Shown: positions 11,791-23,976 of the stretch, in pieces
Layout of the letters: every line of letters starts with the position of its first letter
Position numbering within the stretch: position 1 is the stretch's first letter
DNA from: Bubalus kerabau
Lineage: Eukaryota; Chordata; Mammalia; Artiodactyla; Bovidae
Length of the DNA stretch: 64,000 nucleotides
Assembly: GCF_029407905.1 (NCBI RefSeq)
Contig: NC_073635.1
Coordinates: forward strand, 34,587,501-34,651,500
Direction: 5' to 3'
Translations under genes and position numbers: made by a program
Notes under the pieces: model-generated
The model's input: the letters and a program-made list of their open reading frames with translations, nothing else
What the model was told of the DNA's origin: nothing
The model's database searches: none

Positions 11791-12212
11791 CTCTTGAGAG
11801 TGCAAGGAGATCAAACCAGTCAATCCTAAAGGAAATCAACCCTGAATATGTTGGTGATGGACAGGGAAGTCTAGCGTGCTGCAGTCCATGGGGCCTCAAA
11901 GAGTCGGACACAACTGGGGGATTGAACTGAACTGAACTGATTCACTGGAAGGATTGATGCTGAAGCTGAAGCTCCAATACTTGGGCCACCTGATGCAAAG
12001 AGCTGACTCATTGGAAAAGACCCTGATGCTGGGAAAGATTGAGGGCAGAGGAAAGGGACGACAGAGGATGAGAGGGTTGGATGGCATCACCGACCCCAGT
12101 GGACATGAATTTGAGCAAACTCTGGAAGATAGTGAAGGGCAGGGAAGCCTGGTGTGCTGCAGTCAGTGGAGTTGCAAGGAGTCAGATACAACTGAGTGAA
12201 CGGCAACAACAA
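11791..12212 (+). repeat. BovB LINE 3' end with nested tail fragment
   Basis: 5'-truncated BovB 3' end: 'ctcttgagagtgcaaggagatc', then 'cattggaagga'-type sequence, 'ttggatggcatcaccga' and a tail ending near 'gaacggcaacaacaagg'. It is the (CAA)-tailed type. A 91-bp block at 11850-11940 interrupts the body and is itself a second BovB/Bov-A-type 3' tail. The encoded C-terminal ORF2 region is no longer open. Confidence 0.88.
11850..11940 (+). repeat. Nested BovB/Bov-A 3' tail fragment (91 bp)
   Basis: Begins 'gttggtgatggacaggga', continues through 'gcagtccatggggcctc' and ends in three ACTGA units. Outside it the host BovB reads continuously ('cctgaatat' to 'ttcactggaagg'). No target-site duplication longer than a base or two is visible, which is unusual for target-primed insertion. 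Confidence 0.75.
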
Positions 12213-12866
12213 GGTAGGCCTTCACACCTGCACACAGACCAGGGAAAGGGGTTGGCAGGGGTGGTTACAGGTATGATGAAGCCTGAAAAGAATACAATCG
12301 GGGGGAAGCAGTTTCAGAAAAAGAAAGCAAAGTGACCTGTGACCAGATTGCCAGCCCCCCTCATAGGCCTGGGGAGGGCCCTACAGCCCCAGATTCCATG
12401 GCCTCTTGGCACCTGGGACTCTGGAGTGCAGGCTGCACCGGCTGGGTCTCAGGGTCACAGCCATGTTGACGCCAGGGACCCGGGAGCACATCCAGGGAGT
12501 TAGGTGACAGCTAGAGGTCTCAGTGCAAGCCCTGAAATTTCTCCAACAGCATCCGCACAGGCGAGAATGAATGGCTCCTTTAGTTACAGGCCTGTCTGTC
12601 AGACCCCCGCCCCATGTGATGTCTCAGCACACATCCCCTTGTGCTCCAGGCACCCAACCTCATGCCGCCCACAAAGAAGCCTAAAGTCAGCAGTGACCCT
12701 GACATCGAAGACACAGTGCATCGTCTACACCTGTTATCTCCAAAGTGGGAGTGGGAATACTCCTCTTAGGTGGGCAGAAAGTGTCAGAATGTGTGTACAC
12801 ACACAGGTACACGTAAGTGTACATATATTTATGTCCATAGATGTGCATATGCATGTATGTCAGAGT
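12213..12866. other. Unique, moderately GC-rich DNA
   Basis: Contains CG dinucleotides and a 124-codon open frame (12504-12878, plus) with no recognisable family. Around 12790-12860 there is a 'gtgtacacacac..acgtaagtgtacatat' low-complexity stretch. Nothing supports a gene. Confidence 0.35.
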
Positions 12867-13204
12867 GTTGTTGTTTAGTCACGAAGTCCTGTCTGACTTT
12901 TTGTGACCCCCATGGACATCAGCACACCAGGCTTCCCTGTCCTTCACTATCTCTGGAGTTTACTCAAACTCATGTCCATTGAATCAGTGATGTTATCTAA
13001 CCCTCTCATCCTCTGTTGCCCCTTTTCTCCTCCTACCTTCAATCTTTCCCAGCATCAGGGTCTTTTCCAGTGAACTGGCTCTTGGCATCAGGTGGCCCAA
13101 GTGTTGGAGCTTCAGCTTCAGCATCAGTCCTTCCAATGAATATTCAGGGATGATTTCCTTTAGGATTGACTGGTTTGATCTCCTTACTGTCCAAGGGACT
13201 CTCA
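12867..13204 (-). repeat. BovB LINE 3' end, reverse
   Basis: Starts 'gttgttgtttagtcac' (reverse of the CAA-type tail), then 'ctttttgtgaccccc', 'caaactcatgtccattga', 'ctttcccagcatcagggtc' and ends 'ctccttactgtccaagggact'. 5'-truncated within ORF2. It faces the BovB fragment at 11791-12212, making an inverted pair about 650 bp apart. Confidence 0.9.
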
Positions 13205-13910
13205 GAATGAATCAAAATGTATATATCTCCTCATCTAATAGAACCTTAATATAATTTATAAATGAATAAATAAATGTGTATAGGGACATGTAGAATTTTA
13301 ATAGTTTTCCTTATTGGACTGTGTCATTGGAAAGATATGTGAGCATTTATCCTGACAGGCAATGCCCTGAAAGTGAAAATGACAACATAGCCCTTAGGAT
13401 TTTATGTGCAGACATGTCAAAAGAACAGACTTGGAGACAGGCAGACACTGTGTGAGCAGGGCTGTGCGGTGATGAATGCCACATGCTCGTTTGTCCACAA
13501 GGTGCCCAGACACTTGGTTAACATTATTCTAGGTGTTTCTGGGGTGGAATTTCTAAACGAGATGAGTTTCTCATTTGAGGTGGTGAACTTAGTAAGGCGG
13601 ACAACCCTCCGAATACGGGGGCCTCATCCGGGCTCCCAGAGGCCTGAGCAGATAGCAGGGCCGAGTGAGGAGAGCCCGCCCTTCTGTCATCCAGCTGGAC
13701 GGCTCTGCTCTCACCTGTGGACTCAGACTAGAGCTCGACCTTCAGGCCTCTGGGCCTCCAGCCTCCAGCCTCACGCTGCAGCCCTTGGACTCATCAGCCT
13801 TCGTGGTGTGTGAACCAACCCTTATAACATGTCCCTTTTCAGCATCTCTGCAGGACCCTGACTCACAGCTACTGGGCCTCTGTCATCTCAGGCTGGGCCT
13901 TAGTCCCACC
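13205..13910. other. Unique DNA, GC-rich right half
   Basis: The 13400-13910 part is GC-richer and carries overlapping frames of 135 (13406-13813) and 109 codons (13665-13994), the latter running into transposon sequence. Neither resembles a known protein. Confidence 0.35.
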
Positions 13911-14314
13911 TGCCTGCACACCCATGTGGGGAGCTTTGAAAATACCATTGCTTGGGTTCCTCAATCAGAGACTCTGATTTTTGTAAATTATTAATTTGTC
14001 ATTTATAGCTGTGCTGTGTCTTTGTTGCTGTGAGTGCTTTTCTCTAGTTGTGGCGAGCAGGGGTTACTCTCTAGTTGCAGTGCGCAGGCTTCTCTTATTG
14101 TGGAGTACAGGTTCTAGGCCCAGGGGCTTAACAGTTGTGGCACTCAGGCTTAGTTGCTCGGCATCATGCAGGATCTTCCTGGATCAGGGATTGAACCTGT
14201 GTCTCCTGTATTGGCAGATTCTTTACCATGGAGCCAACCAGGGAAGCCCCAGAGACTCTGATCTAATTGGCATTTTTTCAAAAGTGCCTCAAGTGGTTCT
14301 GGTTGAGAACAACT
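13911..14314 (+). repeat. MER5A-like hAT transposon remnant split by CHR
   Basis: The left part shows the 'cacccatgtggggagcttt' and 'cagagactctgat' signatures of the MER5A group. The right part resumes with 'cagagactctgatctaattgg' and ends in the terminal-repeat-like 'tggttctggttgagaacaactg'. These non-autonomous hAT elements are ancient in mammals. The element is interrupted by a CHR SINE at 13979-14249. Confidence 0.7.
13979..14249 (-). repeat. CHR-type SINE inserted in MER5A-like element
   Basis: Reverse CHR: a T-rich tail side at 13979-13998, the body 'gtgctgtgtctttgttgctg', 'gatcagggattgaacctgtg', and the reversed head 'gagccaaccagggaagccc'. A perfect 13-bp target-site duplication (cagagactctgat) is present at 13966-13978 and 14250-14262. 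Confidence 0.92.
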
Positions 14315-15940
14315 GATGCAAATTCTAAATGTCCTGGGTGTCAGAAACCTGATCTGTTGGCTCAAAGACAGTACCCCCATCTCAGGGATGGCCTCAGGTC
14401 AGCCAAGCTCACAGGATGGAAGGGGACACTGGCCATCTGGCCATACAGTCTCCTGCCGGACACTGACCCAGGGGGACGAGCTGGTTCTGTGCGGTGGGGT
14501 GGCTCTGTGAGCCTGCAGGCGGGAGGAAGGGCTGAGGGGCCAGGTGGGGCCACGGTCAGGGACTGGACCTCCTGATGCTGCCGCATGGTGTGGCTTCAGT
14601 GTACTCCTCTGTAGAATGGAGACGCTTAAAGACAGACCTCCGTCCTGCAGTTGTTGAGAAGACTCGGTTGACACATAGAAGGTGTTCAGAGTGATAATTT
14701 GTTGTCGCCTTCACAGATTCTCAGCGATGTTATTGTCCCTGAGTTGTGTGGCCCCTTCCTCATACCCACGCACCTGCCCCCAAGTGTGGATTCCTGCCAT
14801 GCTCGCCTTTTTGCCCAACACACTCTGGCTGGTTCCATATTGTCCATGTTGGTTGAGTTCCTTGTCTGCTGTTCTTGGCTTCTCCAGGCCTGGGGTCTGT
14901 CATGTACTTAAGGCCATGTTGGATGCCTCCGCTCTGAACCGGTCTGTGTTCATTTTAAGGTGTAATTTTCAAGGGCATCTTCGTCTGGTCATATTTCCAG
15001 CTGGGACGTCTCACTTCTACTCGTGTCGTGTGCTGACCCCCGTGACGGTGTTATCACCTGTGCCTTCAGGAAATACAGGAAGCACCAGAAACGGTGTGGC
15101 TTGAAAACATCAACGACTGAGCTGCTGCACAAAAGGTGAAAGGATCCAGCTCCGTGTGGGTCATGAGCACATCCCGCCCCCCAGCGTGGCCCACGAGGAC
15201 CCTCAGGATTCCACGCCTGACGCTGTGTACCTGCAGGTCAGAGCTCGTGGCCTTGCACAGGAGGACAGAGCATCCTGGGGTCTGCTCAGTGACATTTCCT
15301 ATCAAGGCAGCAGTCTTGTACGTAAGACTGTTTCTATGAATGGTTTTAGCAGATCCGCTACTAACGAGTCCGTGACCGTGTCAGTGGTGCTCACATGCTG
15401 CTGTGTTTAAGCGTGTTGTGCACGGAGTCAGACGTATGCCCTCATCAGCACACTGATGCCAGCAAGACCCGCCTGCAAATAGGAGGCAACGCCCCCCCTC
15501 AGGAAGCCCCTCCCAGATGCCACACGCTTGGTGCCTGCTTCTGCTGATGACACCCCCAGCCAGGGGAGGGGATCAACTGTACATCAAGCATCCCCTGCCC
15601 CCAGCAGACCAGTCACATTACGTTCTTAGACCACAGATTCAAACCCACGAGGCTGAGACAAGTAAGAATTTACCCAGGAAGCATATCTTTAGGTGAGAGG
15701 GACAGAAACTGGCTGGAGTCCCTTCGGAGGGGTCAGAGGCACTTTCCCATAGAACCCCCCACCCCCGACTCAGCCCAGCCCTGCTCACAGCAGCCTGGGA
15801 TGGGGGCGAGTGGTTGCATCAGAACAGCAGATTTAGCTCAGAAACCAAGTTCACTCACTCTGCTCAAGCGCTAGCTATTTGGGGGGTGAGAGATTTCTCT
15901 GAAGTTGGGGAAGTAGTAGATATGTTTCATGATTTTTCAA
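14315..15940. other. Unique, GC-rich DNA
   Basis: Repeat-free by eye and GC-richer than average. Open frames up to 140 codons (14682-15104, plus) occur in several frames at once, as expected in GC-rich non-coding DNA, and none is recognisable. Confidence 0.4.
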
Positions 15941-15961
15941 TCTCTCTCTTTTTTTTTTTTT
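15941..15961. repeat. CT/T low-complexity tract
   Basis: A 'tctctctc' stretch runs directly into a run of T ending at 15961. Simple sequence, possibly the reversed tail of an unrecognised retroelement. Confidence 0.75.
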
Positions 15962-18690
15962 GATGATGTCAGCATTTAATGGTAAAAAGAAATTCTGTGC
16001 TTGGACAGCTTGTATAAGTGCTCACACTGCAACATTGGTTTAATACTTACATTTTCATAATGTTTAACCAATCTGGATGCACATATGAAACTTTGCTCCT
16101 AAAGGAAATGCGTGTGCTCTGAGGTGAGAGTCAGGGCTCGTTTTGGACAGGGTGAGAATTGCCTGGTGTCTTAGACCAACAGAACGCCCACCTAGTGCCT
16201 GGACTGAGGGGTCCTAGGCAGGGGCTCAGACTGAAGCAGGAGAGAGAGTATTTATAATTATGAAGTGAAAACAAGTTTACGAATGCTTGTGGACTATGTG
16301 ATGGTTGGTGAAGAGATGCAGTTACAGAGCTATCCTGCCAGGTGAAGGAAGGAATTTGTCTTTGGATCACTCTTGGAGCAGGGACACGGGGGTGGGGAAG
16401 GTTTGAGTTCATCAAATTGTCACAAATAATCACAATGAAAAACAGCTGGTAAATGTCACGAAAAGCAGCTGAGGACACAGCGTTTAGAAGGGCATTTCCC
16501 AAGGACTGCACATTCTTTCAGATTTGTCAACAGACCATCAAAGTTGCCTACGAGACACAAGAAGTAACAGCCTCAGCATTTTTGTCAATGGAGGAGTGGG
16601 TTCCTTGCTCTGCACACAGTGGCATAACTGACATTTCTTTCCTCCTTAATAAAGACTTCCACTCCCTTGACCTTTCGAGCTGACCTTCTAAACCACAGTA
16701 CAGTATGTCTTGCATAATTATCACCTGTTCCAATATGCAGTCACCATACTCAGACTCACTTCTGGATAGGAGAAACATTAAAAAATAAAGGAAAAAAACA
16801 CAACACATCTGCGTGACAGCACCCATAAAAAAAGAACCAATACAGGTTAGAGACTTTGTTCAGAGCAGGGAGCAGCCCTAGGTCTGCTGTGAGTAACTAT
16901 CTGAAATTCTATTAAGTGAGATGTTGGTAATGAATGTGTTACAGTGTATTCAAGAGATGTGGAGGGTGAATTAAATATTAGCATTACTTCCCAGCTAACA
17001 AGTAAGGTGTTTACTTGCCATTTACTTATTGTGTGAACTAGCCTTTTCTATTCCTTATTCCCCAAGTAAAGTGGACGGCAGCTTGTGGAAAGCTTTAACC
17101 AAGCTCAACAATGCAAAACTTAGAAAGTTCAGCTTGAGATTACATTTATATGTCAGAAATCCAAAAAGGTCTATCCATTAATAGCTACTGCTGACGACTA
17201 AGGTACAGCTTATCAGCTCAGAGATCACTGACTTGTTTGAAGTTCAAACAGGATTATTCATTAGAGCACCATCGACCTTTCCTGAAAAGTAAACTTACCA
17301 TTTGAAATTGACCTGAAATGAAGAGGCTATTTTTCCTCCTATATTCTGCCAATGTAATGTCTTCTCTTTGAATTTTTAACTATTTGTGTTTGTGGAAAAA
17401 TTACATTATGGCATTTGGGTTCCAAAGTTTTGCATGTTATGTGAATGGATAACCAGACATCTTTGTATCTTACTTCAAAATCACCTGGCGTACACTCAGA
17501 TGAAAAGAAATATGATAAACTATTAAAAGGTACTCGGTCTGTTTTATGAGGATGTTTTCAGTGTTCAGGATGAAGGTGAATGCCAAGCCCCGACCCAGCC
17601 CCTGACTGGGTGGATTTCAGAGGCATGAGATCACAGCTTGGGTGGTACTGAGGGAAAGTCAGTGTGTTTCTAAAGAAGGGGGAGCCTGAAGGTTTATGAC
17701 TTTTATGAAAGAGAAATGCAATATGTATTTTTATAACTGTATAATCACTACAAATTTGATAGCAGTAGAACCAGTTATAATTTCTACATGGTTTTTGTTG
17801 TTTTGTTTTTTGATAAGCACATCATTAAGAAATGTATTATTCGGCCATATCAAACACTTTAAATGTCATGTGCTAAATGGTCATCAAATGTATCAGACAG
17901 TGGGTTTCCTTTTTTCCTTCACAATTAGAATAACTATCATTAATGAAAATTTTGCCTCTGAGGTTACATTTTATTTCAAAATAAAATGCTATAGAAGCAT
18001 TTCTAAAAGTGTGATGTTTGGATGTAATTGCTGGAGCCCCTGGCAGTTTTGAGGTTCTATGCAACCATGGGAATTCATGGGGAAAGAGCCAGCGAGGGCA
18101 GGGGTTCAGGATGGCCACCCTTCCTTCCAGGAGCCCCTCTTTGGAATCCTTGGGCCGACTGGGGCTTTGTCCACGTCAGGATTCAGACTCTCTGCCTTTC
18201 TTGAAGCTTCTGCCCTCATGGTGCGAGGTAGACTCCAGCCGCCCTGCTAGGAAGCCCCGCTCAGAGTGCAGAGCCCCCAGCAGCCAGAGTTGCTGGAATG
18301 AAGAAAGCCCTACTACAGACACAGTGACCTGAGGGATTTGGACCTCAGTGGGAGCTGTACTGTGGGTTTCACGTTTAGGATGTTACTTAGTTCTTCGTTT
18401 TAAATTGTTCCACATCCTATAACAAATAATAGAACAATTGGTATCAGGAATAACTTTCTTGGTTTTATCCTTCTAGATTGGCTAATTTATTTTCATTCCT
18501 CAAGGGGAGTAAGGAACGTAGAGCATATGCCCCGGAGGAAAGTCCAGTCACAAGTGTCATGGTAATTTAGACCCAGGCTAAAGCCCTGACTCCAGCTGCT
18601 AATCTCTGAGTGACCTGGCGCCTGCCCACCTCTCCAGTTCATCTCACCTCCTCCCTCTCAGGTGAAACCGCATCGGCCCTTCTCCTGTTG
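15962..18690. other. Long repeat-poor unique block
   Basis: About 2.7 kb without any repeat I can name. Open frames (for example 126 codons on the minus strand at 16131-16511, 118 codons on plus at 17696-18052) are not recognisable. The block's freedom from young SINEs may only reflect chance. Confidence 0.4.
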
Positions 18691-18694
18691 TTTG

Positions 18695-19090
18695 AGCACT
18701 CCAGGCTCTACTGCCCCAGGCCTTTCTCTTCTCATTGCCTGGAAAACTCTTCCTGTAGATAGATTCCTGGTTTATTCCTTTGCTTTTATTCACTTGAAAC
18801 AAAGGGCTTCTCATCGCAGTGGAGGTGTTGGACCAAGCTGGCTTGAAGAGCACGTTCCATCTACCCTCAAGGAGTGTCTCTATGCCTTTCCTCCGCTCTG
18901 TTTTTCTTCTTAGCACTTACTCTTATACTGCACATTTATTTTTTATTTATTCGCCCCACCCCAATAAAACCCCAGACTGTAGGCTCCGAGGGAGCATGCT
19001 TACGTTTTTAAATTAGTATCCTCCAGCCTCCAAGACAACCCTGGTTAAGCCAATGCCCAATATATGCTGTATTTGCTGAATCAATTGACT
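18695..19090 (+). repeat. L2 LINE 3' fragment
   Basis: Follows L2 3' consensus order: 'ttgcctggaaaactcttcc', then 'ttagcacttactcttatactgcacatttatttt', 'ccagactgtaggctccgagggagc', and the 'tatgctgtatttgctgaat' end. Ancient, heavily substituted mammalian LINE. Confidence 0.55.
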
Positions 19091-19849
19091 GCATGGTTGT
19101 AAGTTTTATTTAAAATGTTTAAAAGTATTTCATCTGAATAAAGCTTCTCTTGGAAATTAAAACCGAAAAGACAATAAATAGTTCCATTTCCAACTTGAGC
19201 ATTTGCTTGTCTTGTTAGAATGCTTGAGCTTTTAACTTCTCTGCAGTTGATATTATTCCAAAGTAGGAAAAAGGTAACAGCAGAAACCTATTTGTATTCT
19301 CACTGAATTCCCAGATTTATTCACTCCCATGCACTGAAAAAGTCTGAAAACTTTTGCTTTCTAACATTAATAGAGTATTTTATGACCACTTAAGTGAAAC
19401 TATATTAATATTTTTTTAAAGCAAGTTTACAATTGTTTGAGATGGAAACCACTGACCTAAATTTCAAATAATTGCTTATGTTTATTCCTGACCTAAAAAT
19501 GACACTTTTATGCCAAACAAAATTTACCACTCCATGGTAATCTCAAAACTGAAGGTTTTGATAACCTCAAAACTGAAATTGATTGAGGATCACTTCAAAT
19601 TCAAGTTTGAAAAATAAACGGAAATGCTGGCTTGACTCAACCTCTCATGGCCGGCAAACCCAGTTTCCTCCATGGCCACCAGAGGGAGGTGTTGAACCTT
19701 TAATGAAACATTTGAACTTCAACAAACCAGGTAAACCCGTCAGGTAATCTGACCTTCAAAATGTAATGTGACATATTGAATAAGCAGTGACAGAGTTTTT
19801 GATTCCTATTAAAACAAAATGTATGCATATAACTGATAGATATTGCAGT

Positions 19850-20290
19850 TTAATTCAATGAATACTTTTAAGCTCTTATTTACAAGGCACTCTATTTTAA
19901 AAGGGGATATAAAGAATTCAAATGTTTCATAAATGTGTGTATGTTTGTGTGTATGTACATTTGTATTAAAAATGAGCTGTAGAACATGGTCTATAAGAAC
20001 TGTAAAAAAAAAAAAAAATGCTATGGAGTTTCAGAGTAGAGAGAGAGCACCCAGAAAGGCAGGGTGAAGGAGGTGGCATTTAAGAATGGCCTGGGGGTGG
20101 GGTGGGGGTCAGGGGAGCTTCTAGGGTGTGACAGATGGAGATGGGAAATAGTCTAAGTGCAGAGAACCATGTGAGTGTAAACGCCAAAGAATCTGGCTTG
20201 CTTGAAGCATAGGTCACATGAAGGTGATGATGAGACTATCAGGCGGAAAAGGTATGTGGGGCTGTGTTGTGATGACCCATACATGCTGGA
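19850..20290 (-). repeat. L2 LINE fragment, reverse (probable)
   Basis: The block starts with 'aattcaatgaatactttta' and 'caaggcactctatttt', then (after a TG-rich insertion at about 19933-19960 and an A-run at 20004-20018) runs into 'gctatggagtttcagagtag' and 'ggaggtggcatttaagaatgg'. These match the order expected of a reversed L2. Diverged, so moderate confidence. Confidence 0.45.
20093..20115 (+). other. G-quadruplex-capable motif
   Basis: Four G-runs of 5, 4, 5 and 4 bases are separated by loops of 1, 1 and 3 bases on the plus strand, which meets the usual intramolecular G-quadruplex pattern. It lies in what looks like an old L2 fragment. Function unknown. Confidence 0.7.
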
Positions 20291-21299
20291 GGACTTGTCT
20301 GTTATTGCTTTGAATGTCAAAGTGTGGCCAGGTGAACCCTCGGCCGGTGCTTGCAGAACCCTGGTGGGAAGCGTGTCCTTCGCTACCTGGGGTCTCAAGC
20401 CCATAGCATGACCCAGTAGTGTTTAAAGGTCAGTGGGGCTGGATTTAGGCAAAATATTCGCTTTTCCTGTTCCTAGGCATTATTCACCAGATATCGACTG
20501 AGCACATGCTAGGCTTAGGTTCTTAGCAAATCTTTATATTTCTTAGTCATAGTTTTATGAACTCAATGAAGCAAAAGTTTACATTTTTAGAATTTAAAAT
20601 GTAGTTGAAAGTGATCTTTTAAAAATGATTAGTAGTTAGATGCTTTGATTGTCTTTACTAAGACAATGACGACTCCTTAGAGGACTTCCAGAGGCTTTAA
20701 AAATCTGTGGCCAGGATGTTTTTCCATTTGATGAACACATGCAGAATCAGAAACTTTCCTGGAATTAAACTTAAGCAAAAATGTATAGCATGGGCTTTTA
20801 TATAAAAGGAACAGGACAATAACTTCAATTATAGGACAATAGCTTTAAAAAACAGGTGGAGATGGTTCAAACAGACTTGGGTCTTCAATAAAGGCTGCTC
20901 TTTAGAACAGAGGGATATTTTCCTTCTAATTGCTTTTTAGCAACCAGACTGCGTATCCATTTTTACTAAAGTATTTCCTGGTGTTGTACTTAATCCAAGA
21001 AGCTATGTATGTGCATCTTTTTTCTCCTACGGATGAAGATTTGTTTCCAGTCTTAACTGTTGCAGACACGCTTCTTTGGACATTCTGTTCATGTCTCCCA
21101 GAATCTGAGTACAAGATTTCTAGGGCATCCATTTAGGAGTTACTGGATTATACTGGAGTTGTTATTCAGCTATAATAAATAATCTTAAGCTCTTTCCAAG
21201 GTGTTTGTACTAATTCATACTTAAAACCGGAAGTAGCTACCACCGAAGTTCGATGTTCTCAGTTTACAAATTTATGCAGTTTAGTAGTTATAAAAACCC
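20291..21299. other. AT-rich unique DNA
   Basis: No gene recognised. From about 20960 on the sequence drifts toward L1-like 3' character without a clear edge. The short frames on both strands at 20926-21136 overlap one another and are not credible. Confidence 0.35.
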
Positions 21300-22300
21300 C
21301 ATTATGATTTGGATTTTCCTTTTGTGACTTCTAAGGAAGCTGAGCATTCTTTTACACAATTATTAGCCATTTACCTTTCTTTTCAGTAGAATATCTGATC
21401 ATATATTTTGTCCTTTTTTAAAAAATTGGCTTGCTTGTTCTTCATATGTTTTGGATACTAATTCTCTGTCTATTATGTGAATCCCAAATATCTTCTCCCC
21501 AGTGTGTGAGTTGACATTTCAACTGTTTTACAGTATCTTGAGGAACAGAAGTTCTTAATGCATTCAGTCTTCTTCCTTTTATGATTAATACTTCTTGTGA
21601 GTCTCCTCGCCTATCCCGAAGTCAGGGTCTCCTACGTATAATCTTCTAGAAGTATGATGTTCTGTACTCTTCACATTCGGGGCCCAGGAATGACCATTAA
21701 TGTTTGTTTCTGGTGTGGGTTGGGAGGAAGAGCTTCTCTCCCATCTCCCACATCCACTTTCAATATTAGTTATTGATTCTGTTTCTTTTCTCTGATCTAG
21801 ATTGGGTAAAATGGAATTATCTTATCCTTTAATATTTGATAAGACTGGCTATAAAACTGTGTATAGAAATTGGTTACAAAACTACTGTTTCTTTTATAGG
21901 AAGATTTTAAACAACTAATTCGTCTGCTTTCATTGTTATGAGTGTTGTTTCTTCTTAAGTCAAATTGCCGCTCTTTCTTCTAGGAATGTGCAGCTTTTGT
22001 TTGCATTTTCAATATGTAGCTCAAAAAATTGATTGTAGGTTAGTCTTATCTTTTAGATCTGTGTTATGTTACTGTCATATCACTTCACTCCTGATATTTT
22101 TGTTTTTTCCTTTCTTCTTTTGGTTAACCTTGCTAGAGATTTATTAACTTTATTAATAAAATTTTCAAAAAAATCAACTTTTGACTTTGTTCTTCCTCTG
22201 CCCTATCTTTGTTTTCTACTTCACTCATTTTAGTTCGTATCTTTATTATTTTCTTTCTTCTACATTCTTTGGTTTGTTGGGTTGCTTTTTCCTACTGTCA
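21300..22300 (-). repeat. Old L1 fragments, reverse
   Basis: Reversed L1 signatures appear in the order expected for a minus-strand copy: 'attattagccatttacctttc', 'ttttggatactaattctctgtc' and 'aatatcttctccccagtgtg', and then an ORF2-like block near 22130-22300 ('caacttttgactttgttc', 'tctttattattttctttcttc'). Many indels and stops. Possibly more than one fragment. Confidence 0.6.
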
Positions 22301-22496
22301 TGCATTCATGCTTAGTTCCTGGTTAATTTATTAATTCTTGGATCTTCTTGTCCAGTCTAAACATCAAGCCTCTCTCTGGCTCTGGGACTATACTCTGGTG
22401 ACTGACTCCTCTGTGCCTTAGTTTCACATCCTTCTTTAGTTAAAATGTGTTGTTTATATAAAACTGAAATTTAACTGAGCACCTTATTATTTGTAT

Positions 22497-22770
22497 ATAT
22501 TTAAACTTTTATTTTCAGAGCAGCTTTGGGTTCACAGCAAAGTTAAGAACAGGTTTCTTACATTTCCTTCCTCCCCAAACACTCACAGTTTCCCCCACTG
22601 TCAGCATCCCCTTACCCGAGGTAGATTTATTACAATCAATGACCCTACACTGATATATCAGTATCATCCCAAATCCGTGGGTTTGTTCTTGGTGTTGCGC
22701 GTTCTCTGGATTTTAACGAATGTGTAATATCGTGTCTCCGCCATTATCGTTATCACATGAAATAGTATCA
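22497..22770 (-). repeat. L1 3' UTR-like fragment, reverse
   Basis: The string 'ttcagagcagctttgggttcacagcaaagttaag' and the following 'ttcctccccaaacactcac' and 'ttacaatcaatgaccctacac' follow a known reversed 3' UTR block of old mammalian L1 subfamilies. Diverged, with no visible poly(A) or duplication. Confidence 0.6.
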
Positions 22771-23970
22771 CTGCCCTGGAAATCTGAAGCCCCCTGTGTT
22801 TTTATTTGCTGTATCTGATGACCCAGGTCGGGAGATTTTTTTTTCCTTCCTCTGAAAGCCAAACCGAGACAGATGTTTGCTTCCTTCGCCTGCTGATTGT
22901 GGGGCGTTTATGTTTCCCTATGAACATTTCTCTGAAGGGCAGAGCCTGTTATATGTCTTGCCTTTCTTGGTCGCTCTGATTCTCACCCAAACTAACCCCC
23001 CACCACCCAGGCTTCTGCTGAGATTGAAGCTTTGACCCTCGAGGCTAGGTGAATGGTCGGTAATCTCTCATTTCCCTGGATCTGTCCTACAGCTTCATTC
23101 CTGATCCCACAGGAATGCTGTACTCTCTTGCTAGTCATCCACGCATTTTAAAAGATGCTTTTAAAAATGGTGACTCTCGCATTCCTAGGTGTTCTGTAGT
23201 GAGAGGCGTTTTGGGTTCTCTTGTCCACTCTGTTGCCAGCAGTGGGAGGTACAGTGTAGATCATCCCCTTCAAACCTAACGAAATAGGTAGCCTAATTAC
23301 CTCAACTTCACAGAGAAAATCGAGATTCAGAAGCATATAATAATTTGCTTAAATTCAGAAGTTAACAACCCAGATATGATCTTAGCTCTTCTGATCTCCA
23401 AAGCCTGCATGTTCACTCACTTTGTTGCATATTTGCTTCCATTGCTCAATACCTTTTACTGTACTAAGTAGCTAAAGTGTTAAAGCTTGTTATGTGTTTA
23501 GTTGTGATTTACTTATTTATTTATGCCACAATCAGACCTGCTGCTGGCAGGAAGCCCTCCGGCAGACAGTCCTGGTGCTGGAGCCGGGCCAGGCCCGTGG
23601 TTTAGACAGGAGCTGCTCTCTGCCACGGGGGTCACTGGAGAGATTTAGCACAGACCAGGAGCTTGTTGTTGGCTTTACTGGTTCAGAAACTCGATCGTAT
23701 CAGTTTACCTGAAGCTAATCTGATTCTAGAGGACTGATTCGTATGGATACATCTCAGAGGCCGGAATTCCAGTACAAATGTATTGACTTACAGCGGAGGG
23801 TGGTCCTTTGAAGTGACCAGAATCCCTGCATCCACTCTCCAGGGATTTTTCAGATGGCAAGATGGGGGTGGGGTAGAAGGACACATCTGTTACCAGCTTG
23901 GTGAACTTGGAATCAGAAAAAGGAAAATTAAGTGACCTAAGGTAATTACATGGTCTTTAGGCTGTGGAAA
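22771..23970. other. Unique DNA with a weak MIR trace
   Basis: Around 23290-23395 the sequence weakly resembles a MIR core on the plus strand ('cttcacagagaaaatcgagattcagaag'). The remainder shows no recognisable gene or repeat. Confidence 0.35.
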
Positions 23971-23976
23971 GTAAAG

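Noticed and set aside
23290..23395. MIR-like core
   Set aside because: Resemblance limited to one short block; kept only as a weak note, not as a separate feature.
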